Assembly (NCBI GenBank): GCA_036274495.1
Contig: DASUFP010000076.1
Span: 105,921-169,920, forward strand
Reading direction: 5' to 3'
DNA: 64,000 nt
DNA from: DASUFP01 sp036274495
GTDB taxonomy: Bacteria > Bacteroidota > Bacteroidia > AKYH767-A > OLB10
A program made the position numbers and the translations under genes. Within the stretch, counting starts at the first letter, position 1, and each line of letters starts with the position of its first letter. Below are positions 1-8,670 of this stretch, piece after piece. Below the pieces are notes generated by a model. It was given only the letters and a program-made list of their open reading frames with translations. It was not told where the DNA came from and searched no databases.

Positions 1-3000
1 GTAACTGATGCAAACGGATGTACAGTTGCTGTCAATACAACAATCAATGAACCTGCACTGCTTGTTGCGGGCATTTCCGCCACAGATGCACTTTGTAACG
101 GCAGCAACGATGGCAGCGTTACCGCAAATTCAAATGGCGGGACAACTCCTTACTCCTACTCACTCAACGGTGGCAGTTCACAGCCGGCAGGAATTTTTAA
201 TAATCTCACAGCAGGAAATTATTCGGTAGTAATTACAGATGCCAATATGTGTACAGCGAGTGTAAGTATAGCAGTTACCGAGCCACCTGTTTTGCAATCG
301 GCTATTGCCGCAACCGATGCACTTTGTAACTCCAGTGCCGATGGCTCTGTCAGTGCAAATGCAAATGGCGGAACGCCTCCTTACACGTACTCGCTGAACG
401 GTGGTGCAGGACAACCGGCAGGAATGTTTGCTGCATTAACAGCCGGCAATTACTCAGTTACAGTTTCCGATATCAACGGTTGCACTGCAGTGTCATCAGT
501 TGCTGTTGGTGAACCAACCGCAATACAGGCAAACACCAACACCACCCCTGCCTCATGCGGCGGCAACGATGGTACTGTGACGGTTATAGCAAACGGCGGC
601 ACATTGCCCTACCAATACAGCATCGACAACGGTGCTACCTGGCAAGCGACCACAAACTTTGCGGGACTTACTTCAGGCAATTATACTGTTTTAGTTGAAG
701 ATGCCAACGGCTGTACTTTTTCGGCACCGGCAGCTGTAAACAACACTGCTGCGCCGGTGATCACCGGATCGCCGACTGTTAACCTCACTTGCTGGAATGC
801 AGCAAACGGCAGTATCACCATTAACAGCAACGGCGGTACCAGTCCGCTTCAATTCAGCATCGACAATGGAGTTACTTTGCAGCCGGGTAACTTCTTCGGT
901 AATCTGAGTGCAGGATTGTACAACCTGGTGGTAATAGATGTACTGGGCTGTCAGGCAACCGCTAATGTTTCGATTACTCAGCCGGCGCAACTCACCGTAA
1001 ACACACAAACCACCAACACAACCTGTTCATACAGCAATGGATCACTCACCTTAAATGCTAACGGCGGAACAGGAGCCTATCAGTATAGTGCTAACGGCGG
1101 AACAACCTTTCAGAACGGGGCACTCTTTAACGGACTGGCGGCAGGCAACTACCCGGTAGTAGTTACAGATGCCAACAACTGTACCGCCACTTCCAACGCT
1201 GTGATTACAGATGCACCCGGACCGAACCTGAATAACATCACGGTTACCAATGTAACCTGCAACAGTGCCGGCAACGGACAACTTACCGTTACGGCAAACG
1301 GAGGCTCAGCGCCATTGCAATACAGTATTGACAACGGAGTAACCAATCAGGCCACAGCCCTATTTACCGGTTTAACACCCGGCAACTATACCGTGTTAGT
1401 AACTGATGTCAACGGATGTACAGCCTCTTCGCCCGCTTCCATTACCGAGCCGGCTGCAATACAGTACAGCACTTCAACTACTCCGGCCACCTGCGGTAAC
1501 AGCGATGGCACCTTAACATTTAATGCATCCGGAGGAACAGGATCACTCACTTACAGCATAAATAACGGAACCACCTTCCAGGCAGGAGCAGTATTCAACA
1601 ACCTGCTTGCAAACACCTACAACCTTGTTGTGCAGGATGCAAACGGATGCCAGCTTACGGCAACCGCAACCGTAAACAATGCCGCCGCCCCATCCATCTC
1701 AACAGCTGCCGGTGTAAACAGTACCTGTAACGGTTCACAAAACGGGACTATCACCATCAATGCCACCGGCGGAACCGGCACCTTGCAATACAGTATCAAC
1801 AATGGTTCAACTTTCCAGTCGTCGTCAGTGTTCACGAATCTGGGGCCGGGAAATTATGCGATAATTGTTGAAGATAACAATGGATGTCAGGCTACATCAA
1901 ATGTGGTACTCACAGATCCGGTTGCTGTTACCTTTTCGGTTGCATCAACCAACTCTGTATGCGGTTATGGAAACGGCACCGCACTTATTTCCGCATCCGG
2001 CGGCACAGGAACACTTACCTACAGCATCAACAACGGCACTACTTACCAATCCGATTCTTTATTTAGTTCATTAGCCGCAGGCAATTATCAAATTGTGGTG
2101 ATAGACGCGAACAATTGTACAGCAACCGCCGCGCTGAACATTACCGATGCCCCCGGTCCGGCATTGCAAACTGCAACTGTTACCAATCTGACCTGCAACG
2201 GATCCGATGATGGCGCCTTAGCTTTCATCACCAGCGGCGGCACCGCCCCATTGCAATTCAGCATAGATAACGGAACTACCTATTCATCTGCATCTGTTTT
2301 CAGTGGCCTTACGCCAGGAATTTATCAGGTAGTAATTATGGATGCAAACGGTTGTACCGTCACCGCATCACCAAACATCACCGAACCTGCACCCATAAGT
2401 GCTTCAGCGGTATCAACACCTGCAACGTGCGGAAGCAACGATGGTACCGTAACTGTTAATGCTTCCGGAGGAAGCGGATCGCTCACCTACAGCATCAATA
2501 ACGGTACAACTTTTCAGGCGACCACTTTGTTCAACGCATTAACAACGGGCAACTACAACATTCTCATTGAAGACGCAAACGGATGTCAGCTCTCCATAAG
2601 CACAACAGTAAATAACAGTGCGGCACCCGTTATTCAGTCGTTTGCTGTTACTGATGTCACCTGCAACGGAAGTGCAAACGGAACCATTACCATTAACGGC
2701 ACCGGAGGTACGGCACCACTTAACTTCAGTATCAACAACGGGTTTTCGTTCCAAAGCGGAAATACGTTCAGCAATCTTGGTCCGGGAACATACAACCTGT
2801 TGGTCACCGACGCAAACGGCTGTAATGCTGCTGCACAAGTTCAGGTGCTGGAACCTGCCGCGCTCCAGGCAAATACCTTAACAACTCCCGCCACCTGCGG
2901 CAATGCAAACGGAACTATTTCTGTAAATGCATCGGGCGGAACAGGTACATTAAACTACTCCGCAAACGGCGGTACTGCCGTTACCGGGTCGCTCTTTTCG

Positions 3001-6000
3001 AACCTCGCTCCCGGCCCATATGCAATAACCGTTACCGATGGCAATGGTTGTGTCAAGAATATAAATGCCAATGTCGCAAATGCACCCGGACCTGCAGTAT
3101 CGCTTGTGCTATCCACCAACATTCTCTGTTTTGGCATGGACAACGGCTCTATAGTGGTACTTGCAAACGGTGGTACTGCTCCGCTGCAGTACAGCATAAA
3201 TGGCGGCATTAACTTTTATACCACACATGTATTTGATTCGATTGGCCCCGGAAATTATTCTATAATTGTTTCGGATGCTAATGGATGTACCGTAACCGGC
3301 AACTCCATCATTACCCAACCCACACAGGTGAATTTTACGGTGAACGTTGCTGATGCTACTTGCGGAAACAACAACGGAACCATCACCTTTAACGCAAGCG
3401 GCGGATCGGGCAACTACACCTACAGCATCGATAATGGTTTAACTTACCAGGCTTCAAATGTTTTCAGCGGACTGTACGCGGCAAATTACGATGCTGTGGT
3501 GAGAGACGGAACCGATTGCACGAGCTACAACATGGTGCCGGTAAACAACACCTCCTCCCCTGCAATTAATTCAATGCCTGTAAACAACATCAGTTGTTTT
3601 GGTGCCGGAAACGGTTCAATTCAGGTGAATGCCACCGGTGGTGCTGCCCCGTTATCCTATTCGGTAAACGGCGGATTCAGCTGGCAATCATCGGGTGCAT
3701 TTAACAACCTGAGTCCGGGGAGCTATCAGATAATAGTGACAGATGCCAACGGCTGCAGTGTTACTTCAGCGGCACAGCTTACACAACCCGCGGCCATTGT
3801 TGCAAATGTTACTACTACAACAGCTACATGCGGAAACAGTGACGGCACACTTTCGGCGGTCGCAAACGGCGGATCGGGAGCATTAAGTTACAGCGTAAAC
3901 AGCGGACCTGCTCAGCCTTCGGGACAATTTACCAATCTCGCTGCCGGAAATTATAATATTGTGATAACGGATGCTACCGGATGTTCTCTTTCGGCAGTCG
4001 GATCCGTAAGCAACACCAATTCTCCGGTTATTTCTGCTGTCAGTTCTGCATCACCCAATTGTAACGGTTCAGCAAACGGATTTATTTCCATCACCGCTGG
4101 AGGTGGTACCGGATTGCTGAATTATAGTATAAACAACGGGACTAGTTATCAGCCCGCCGGTATGTTTAACGGATTGTCAGGAGGATCCTATTCTATAGTA
4201 GTCCTTGATTCAACCAATTGCATTACCACTGCAAACGTAACCCTCATTGAGCCTGCTCTGCTTTCAATCAACCTGCTGGCAACCAATGCCACCTGCGGTA
4301 CTAACAATGGAACATTAGCTATTTTGAGTTCCGGTGGAACAGGGGCCCTTTCGTTTAGCATCGACAATGGTGTAACCTATCAGGCAGTAACTAATTATCC
4401 GGCACTTGCACCGGCAACTTACCAGGTAGTAGTGATGGATAACAATGGATGTTCAGCAAGCGCTTCTTCCGCAATTGTGAATATTCCCGGACCAGTTGTC
4501 AGTACTTTGACAGCGCATCAGATTACCTGTCATGGAGCAGCAAATGGCGCTATAACTATTAATATGACAGGCGGTACCGCACCATTAATGTACAGCCTTA
4601 ACGGCGGAACAACCAATCAGAATGCAAATGTTTTTAGCAGTCTTGCACCGGGGACATTCCAGATTGTAATTACCGACGATAACGGCTGTACAGCCGACAC
4701 CTCCATGCTAATTACAGAACCTCCTCCCATATTGTTTAATGTATCGGCAACGCAGTCGGTTTGCAGTGATGCTAATGGTTCTATAAACATTACTGCTTCG
4801 GGAGGCAACGGAGGATTCAGTTACAGCGTCGACAGCGGGTATACCTATCAGAGTAATGCTGTTTTCACAGGACTCTATTCCGGAATCTACCCGATCGTAA
4901 TTCATGATTCAGTCGGATGCACAAAATTCACTTCTGCATTTGTTAACGATGCACCCGGACCCATAATTGATACAGTTCAAACAACCAACATCAGTTGTTT
5001 TGGTTATGGAAACGGAACCTTGTCGGTGCTTTCTAACGGAGGCACCGGTCCGTTCAATTATTCTATTGACAATGGAGCTTCATTTCAACCGACAGGTCAG
5101 TTTGCAAACCTTGTTCCCGGCAATTATCCGGTTGTTATAACGGATGCTAACGGTTGTTCGGCATCTGCTGCAGCTTTGTTAACGCAACCGGCACTGCTAT
5201 CAAGTCTTTCTGCTGCAACTTCCACGCTTTGTAACGGATTGTCCGACGGCACTGCTTCGTTGCTGGTATCAGGAGGTACAAGTCCGTACCAATATAACTG
5301 GACAGGGCTCTCGCAGAATTCTGCCACGCAATCGGGCCTACCGGCAGGGAGTTATACTGTTATAATTACAGACAACAATGGATGCACTACTTCTGATTCC
5401 GTTACGGTCAATGAGCCGCTTCCGGTGAGTTTGTCGGCCACAATAACTGATGTTAACTGTTATGGTGAGCACAACGGCTCCATCAACGTAAGCGGCACAG
5501 GAGGTACCGGGGTAATGAGTTACAACTGGAGCGGACTTAATTTCTCGGGCAGTCTTATGGTTAACGCCGCTGCCGGCACTTATCAGGTAACTGCTACAGA
5601 TGCCAATGGTTGCAGTGCTCAGCAATCATACATTGTTTCTGAACCCGCTCTGCTCGCTGTTGCGCTGACCACCACAAATGTTGCATGCTTTGGCGGAAGT
5701 ACAGGCATTGCTCTTACAACACCTTCAGGAGGCACTTCACCTTATTATTATAACTGGTCGAACGGAGCATCTTCAGGAAACTTATCAGGAGTAACAGCCG
5801 GTTCTTATGTACTTACGCTTACTGATGATCATGATTGCGAAACCAGTACCACCGCGGTTATATCTGAACCGGCACTGCTTACCGCCAATGCCGCCGCCAC
5901 GCCATTAACCTGCTTCAATTCAGGTAACGGAAGTGCAGCCATTGCCGTTGCAGGAGGCACCACTCCCTACAGCTACCTGTGGAGTAACGGCGCATCGACT

Positions 6001-7347
6001 TCGGTAATCACAGGCTTGTCATCTGCAACCTATACCACCACTGTTACCGACGCGAATGGTTGTACCGTCTTAAGCAATGTGGCCGTGACGCAACCGGCAC
6101 AGCTGGTGCTGAATGTTACAGGTAACGCTACCATTTGTATCGGACAGCAGACATTGCTCAATGCTTCGGCTACCGGCGGTAACAGCAATTACACTTTCAA
6201 CTGGAGTAATGGTGTTACTTCCGCTTCCCAATCGGTGAGTCCTGCAGTCAGCACAACATATACAGTCACCGTTACAGACATTTACGGTTGTACCGCACCA
6301 GCTTCTTTTTTAACAATTACAGTACACCCGCCACTGTCGCTTACCCTTTCTGATCCCGACACCATTTGTTTTGGTGATCAAACCGTATTATCTGCTTTGG
6401 CAGGAGGTGGTAACGGGGGACCGTATACCTATAACTGGACCAATGTTTCCACTTCAGCAGCACAGGCAACGGTAACACCTCAGGCAACAACATTATTTGG
6501 AGTAACCGTTGCCGATGGTTGCGGCACACCGGCGGTATCAGCCGCAGTAGAAATTGTTGTTAACCCGTTGCCTGTAGTGGTCTTTGAACCACTGCCTGCA
6601 AGCGGATGCGCTCCCCTGCCGGTACAATTTTCAAATTCGAGCACTACGCAATCGGGGGTAGCTGTATACAACTGGCAATTTGGTGATCAGACGTTATCGG
6701 GCGACTTTGAGCCCTTCCATTTATATGAGTTGCCCGGTTATTACACGGTAGCACTTGAGGTGACGTCGGCAGAAGGATGCCGTAATCAGCTCACCCTTCC
6801 GAATGCCGTTCATGTTTATCCGGTACCTGATGCAGCCTTTAATGCAACACCTGCAAAAGCTTCCATATTAGATCCGGTAATCACCTTCTCCGACCAGAGT
6901 ATTGGTGCAACATGGTGGAAATGGGATTTTGGCGATGGTGAAAACGGATTTGACCCTTACATGCGTCATCAATATTCCGACACAGGTGCATATGCCATTG
7001 CGCTGTATGTTGTAAACGATTACGGATGCAGGGACACCGCTTACGGCGAAGTGGTAATTGAAGGCGAAACAACAGTATATATTCCCAATGCCTTTACTCC
7101 GAATAACGATGGCAAAAACGATACGTTTACGGTTTCGGGAATCGGGATTACCGATATTGAAATGTCGATTTTTAACAGATGGGGCAATGTAATTTACCGT
7201 GGCCACAATCTGCTGGCTGCATGGGACGGCAAAGATTTGTATACAGGTGCCGATTGCCAGGACGATGTTTACATTTATACCGTAAGGGTCCGTAATCTTT
7301 CAGGAACCTTTAGTGATTTCTCAGGCAGGGTGACACTGATACGGTAA
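1..7347 (+). CDS. Giant SprB-repeat cell-surface adhesin, T9SS type B sorting domain (5' end outside window)
   Basis: The frame is open from base 1, so the true start and signal peptide lie upstream; 2,448 codons are visible. I count about 26 SprB-type repeat units of roughly 78 residues. Each has a Cys followed by an NG/DG turn (TCNGSxNGT-like), a central YSINNGxTxQ-like segment and a closing VxVxDANGC. Two Ig-like units follow (about 6090-6560), then two PKD domains (about 6570-7060; the second has WxWDFGDGE), and a gliding-motility C-terminal domain with PNAFTPNNDGKND and FNRWGNVIY. SprB of Flavobacterium johnsoniae is the mobile surface adhesin used in gliding, and proteins with this end are exported by the type IX system and anchored outside. 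Adhesion is inferred; gliding itself cannot be concluded. Confidence 0.93.
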   Translation, partial: VTDANGCTVAVNTTINEPALLVAGISATDALCNGSNDGSVTANSNGGTTPYSYSLNGGSSQPAGIFNNLTAGNYSVVITDANMCTASVSIAVTEPPVLQSAIAATDALCNSSADGSVSANANGGTPPYTYSLNGGAGQPAGMFAALTAGNYSVTVSDINGCTAVSSVAVGEPTAIQANTNTTPASCGGNDGTVTVIANGGTLPYQYSIDNGATWQATTNFAGLTSGNYTVLVEDANGCTFSAPAAVNNTAAPVITGSPTVNLTCWNAANGSITINSNGGTSPLQFSIDNGVTLQPGNFFGNLSAGLYNLVVIDVLGCQATANVSITQPAQLTVNTQTTNTTCSYSNGSLTLNANGGTGAYQYSANGGTTFQNGALFNGLAAGNYPVVVTDANNCTATSNAVITDAPGPNLNNITVTNVTCNSAGNGQLTVTANGGSAPLQYSIDNGVTNQATALFTGLTPGNYTVLVTDVNGCTASSPASITEPAAIQYSTSTTPATCGNSDGTLTFNASGGTGSLTYSINNGTTFQAGAVFNNLLANTYNLVVQDANGCQLTATATVNNAAAPSISTAAGVNSTCNGSQNGTITINATGGTGTLQYSINNGSTFQSSSVFTNLGPGNYAIIVEDNNGCQATSNVVLTDPVAVTFSVASTNSVCGYGNGTALISASGGTGTLTYSINNGTTYQSDSLFSSLAAGNYQIVVIDANNCTATAALNITDAPGPALQTATVTNLTCNGSDDGALAFITSGGTAPLQFSIDNGTTYSSASVFSGLTPGIYQVVIMDANGCTVTASPNITEPAPISASAVSTPATCGSNDGTVTVNASGGSGSLTYSINNGTTFQATTLFNALTTGNYNILIEDANGCQLSISTTVNNSAAPVIQSFAVTDVTCNGSANGTITINGTGGTAPLNFSINNGFSFQSGNTFSNLGPGTYNLLVTDANGCNAAAQVQVLEPAALQANTLTTPATCGNANGTISVNASGGTGTLNYSANGGTAVTGSLFSNLAPGPYAITVTDGNGCVKNINANVANAPGPAVSLVLSTNILCFGMDNGSIVVLANGGTAPLQYSINGGINFYTTHVFDSIGPGNYSIIVSDANGCTVTGNSIITQPTQVNFTVNVADATCGNNNGTITFNASGGSGNYTYSIDNGLTYQASNVFSGLYAANYDAVVRDGTDCTSYNMVPVNNTSSPAINSMPVNNISCFGAGNGSIQVNATGGAAPLSYSVNGGFSWQSSGAFNNLSPGSYQIIVTDANGCSVTSAAQLTQPAAIVANVTTTTATCGNSDGTLSAVANGGSGALSYSVNSGPAQPSGQFTNLAAGNYNIVITDATGCSLSAVGSVSNTNSPVISAVSSASPNCNGSANGFISITAGGGTGLLNYSINNGTSYQPAGMFNGLSGGSYSIVVLDSTNCITTANVTLIEPALLSINLLATNATCGTNNGTLAILSSGGTGALSFSIDNGVTYQAVTNYPALAPATYQVVVMDNNGCSASASSAIVNIPGPVVSTLTAHQITCHGAANGAITINMTGGTAPLMYSLNGGTTNQNANVFSSLAPGTFQIVITDDNGCTADTSMLITEPPPILFNVSATQSVCSDANGSINITASGGNGGFSYSVDSGYTYQSNAVFTGLYSGIYPIVIHDSVGCTKFTSAFVNDAPGPIIDTVQTTNISCFGYGNGTLSVLSNGGTGPFNYSIDNGASFQPTGQFANLVPGNYPVVITDANGCSASAAALLTQPALLSSLSAATSTLCNGLSDGTASLLVSGGTSPYQYNWTGLSQNSATQSGLPAGSYTVIITDNNGCTTSDSVTVNEPLPVSLSATITDVNCYGEHNGSINVSGTGGTGVMSYNWSGLNFSGSLMVNAAAGTYQVTATDANGCSAQQSYIVSEPALLAVALTTTNVACFGGSTGIALTTPSGGTSPYYYNWSNGASSGNLSGVTAGSYVLTLTDDHDCETSTTAVISEPALLTANAAATPLTCFNSGNGSAAIAVAGGTTPYSYLWSNGASTSVITGLSSATYTTTVTDANGCTVLSNVAVTQPAQLVLNVTGNATICIGQQTLLNASATGGNSNYTFNWSNGVTSASQSVSPAVSTTYTVTVTDIYGCTAPASFLTITVHPPLSLTLSDPDTICFGDQTVLSALAGGGNGGPYTYNWTNVSTSAAQATVTPQATTLFGVTVADGCGTPAVSAAVEIVVNPLPVVVFEPLPASGCAPLPVQFSNSSTTQSGVAVYNWQFGDQTLSGDFEPFHLYELPGYYTVALEVTSAEGCRNQLTLPNAVHVYPVPDAAFNATPAKASILDPVITFSDQSIGATWWKWDFGDGENGFDPYMRHQYSDTGAYAIALYVVNDYGCRDTAYGEVVIEGETTVYIPNAFTPNNDGKNDTFTVSGIGITDIEMSIFNRWGNVIYRGHNLLAAWDGKDLYTGADCQDDVYIYTVRVRNLSGTFSDFSGRVTLIR
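556..5232 (+). repeat. Protein-coding super-repeat of four SprB units (~312 residues, 936/933 bp)
   Basis: The conserved Cys codon of every fourth unit falls at 556, 1492, 2428, 3361, 4294 and 5230, giving spacings of 936, 936, 933, 933 and 936 bp. Units alternate between two linker classes: one ending in NNxAAP or DAPGP, the other in (E/Q)PA. Within the first class NNxAAP and DAPGP themselves alternate through most of the region, so the repeating block is a tetramer. This suggests growth by duplication of four-unit blocks. Confidence 0.85.
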
Positions 7348-7384
7348 TTCTCAATCACAGCAATACTGTAATAATTAATTATAT

Positions 7385-7410
7385 CGGATGGTAATTTATC
7401 CTGCCATCTG
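7385..7410 (+). terminator. Possible terminator hairpin after the SprB-repeat gene
   Basis: Arms 7385-7393 and 7402-7410 form a 9-bp stem (two G-U pairs) around an 8-base loop, 38 bases after the stop codon. The U tract is poor (tattaatt), so termination is uncertain. Confidence 0.4.
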
Positions 7411-7512
7411 TATTAATTCAAGTGAAGCACCCTTTTGACGTGCTGTGAATTTTTCCTTTTCTTTCAACTTAATACATGATATTAATCAGTTTTTAGAATG
7501 ATTCCAATCATG

Positions 7513-7551
7513 TTGGCTAATAAAAGGTTATGTGATCTTTGACACACATAA
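7513..7551 (+). promoter_or_regulatory. Candidate promoter and inverted repeat upstream of the FAS1/nos genes
   Basis: TTG at 7513-7515 and GATCTTTG at 7534-7541 (one mismatch to the Bacteroidota -7 element TAnnTTTG) are about 18 bp apart, as expected for a -33/-7 pair. Overlapping it, TTATGTG (7528-7534) and CACATAA (7545-7551) form a perfect 7-bp inverted repeat with a 10-bp spacer. This resembles a dimeric-regulator operator, possibly of the CRP/FNR superfamily that often controls denitrification genes. It would leave a 5' leader of roughly 15-20 bases before the ATG at 7564. Confidence 0.5.
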
Positions 7552-7563
7552 ACCGTCTTAGCT

Positions 7564-8127
7564 ATGAAAAACAAATATTTTGCCATTCAAATTCTTGCAA
7601 TAGCGCTGATTTTGGTATCCTGCGGAAATACCACTCAGGAAAACATTCAACAACAGACAGCAAATGATCAACCTGCTACCCCTCTCACGGGACAATCAGG
7701 TGTGAAAGACGACGAATCCCAAAAAAACATAGTAGGTGTTGCAGTCAGCTCACCCGATCATACCACGTTGGTGGCAGCGGTACAGGCAGCCGAATTGGTA
7801 GATGTGCTTTCCAATGCAGGTCCATTTACAGTATTTGCTCCAACTAACAGTGCATTTGAGGCACTACCTGCCGGCACAGTTGAAAGTCTGCTGAAACCCG
7901 AAAACAAAGAAAAATTACAGGATATTCTTCAATATCATGTAGCAGTTGCGGTTTTTAAACCCGAAATGCTCAAAGACGGGCAAAAGCTGGAAATGGTTAA
8001 TGGTGGTTATGTTGAAATCCGGAAAGAGGGTGAAAAGACAATGGTTAATGATGCTACTATAATAGGCACAGTAGCCGCCTCCAATGGCATCATCCATATA
8101 ATAGATAAAGTACTATTACCAAAATAA
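7564..8127 (+). CDS. Fasciclin (FAS1) domain lipoprotein
   Basis: The 187-residue protein begins with a lipoprotein signal peptide ending in a lipobox (LVSC, Cys20), followed by a polar Gln/Thr-rich linker. One FAS1 domain spans about residues 55-187, with the typical FTVFAPTNSAFEALP box near residue 90, a LQYHV segment and a closing GIIHIIDKVLLP strand. FAS1 domains are adhesion or ligand-binding folds; no enzymatic residues are expected. It lies 34 bp upstream of the cytochrome c gene and nosZ with no terminator between, so it is probably the first gene of the nos transcription unit. Its role there is unknown; a periplasmic scaffold or copper/redox partner function would be speculation. Confidence 0.9.
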   Translation: MKNKYFAIQILAIALILVSCGNTTQENIQQQTANDQPATPLTGQSGVKDDESQKNIVGVAVSSPDHTTLVAAVQAAELVDVLSNAGPFTVFAPTNSAFEALPAGTVESLLKPENKEKLQDILQYHVAVAVFKPEMLKDGQKLEMVNGGYVEIRKEGEKTMVNDATIIGTVAASNGIIHIIDKVLLPK

Positions 8128-8161
8128 TTTTCGTGTTAATCAACATCTAAAATCAATACCC

Positions 8162-8644
8162 ATGAAATCGTATAAAATTCTGCTGGCATCCTGTTCTCTA
8201 CTAATGGTTATATCATGTGGAGGTAATAAAGAAGAAACAAAGGATACCAGTGCTGAAACCAAAGACATTAAAAGCATGTATCCTGACCAAACCGCGGCAA
8301 CTGATGCAAAAGGTGTAGGTAAATTTAAAGACATTACCTTACCTGCAACACTTGACTCCAAGAAAGCGGATGCCGGTCAGGCCATATACGATATGAAATG
8401 TTCAGCTTGCCACCGTTTGGAAGGGGACCGTCTGGTTGGCCCAACCTGGAAAGGAGTTACTACCCGTCGCGAGCCGGCCTGGATTCTCAACTTTATCACC
8501 AATGTGGATGAAATGCTCAATAAAGATCCCATGGCTATGGCACAATTGGAGGAATGTCTGGTACGCATGCCCAATCAAAACTTAACTGACGATGACGCAT
8601 ATGCCATTTTGGAATACATGCGCAAAAATGACGGAGTAAAATAA
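8162..8644 (+). CDS. Class I cytochrome c lipoprotein of the nos cluster
   Basis: A 160-residue lipoprotein (lipobox VISC, Cys19) with a charged linker and a single class I cytochrome c domain at about residues 68-160. The heme attachment motif is C80-S-A-C83-H84, and Met136 in VRMPNQNL is the likely distal ligand. Cytochromes of this kind sit beside clade II nosZ genes and are thought to pass electrons to N2O reductase. The gene lies 26 bp upstream of nosZ, so electron donation to NosZ is the natural inference. The predicted location is the outer face of a membrane, facing the periplasm, because of the lipid anchor. Confidence 0.9.
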   Translation: MKSYKILLASCSLLMVISCGGNKEETKDTSAETKDIKSMYPDQTAATDAKGVGKFKDITLPATLDSKKADAGQAIYDMKCSACHRLEGDRLVGPTWKGVTTRREPAWILNFITNVDEMLNKDPMAMAQLEECLVRMPNQNLTDDDAYAILEYMRKNDGVK

Positions 8645-8670
8645 TATCATACATCATAAACAACCCAGCA

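Noticed and set aside
2539..3318. Minus-strand frames of 69-105 codons opposite the SprB repeats
   Set aside because: They recur at repeat positions because of biased codon use in the repeat and have Cys/Arg-rich, non-protein-like translations.
1..6560. Regularly spaced repeats that could suggest a CRISPR or non-coding tandem array
   Set aside because: The repeats are long, diverged and in frame in a single open reading frame; they encode SprB units.
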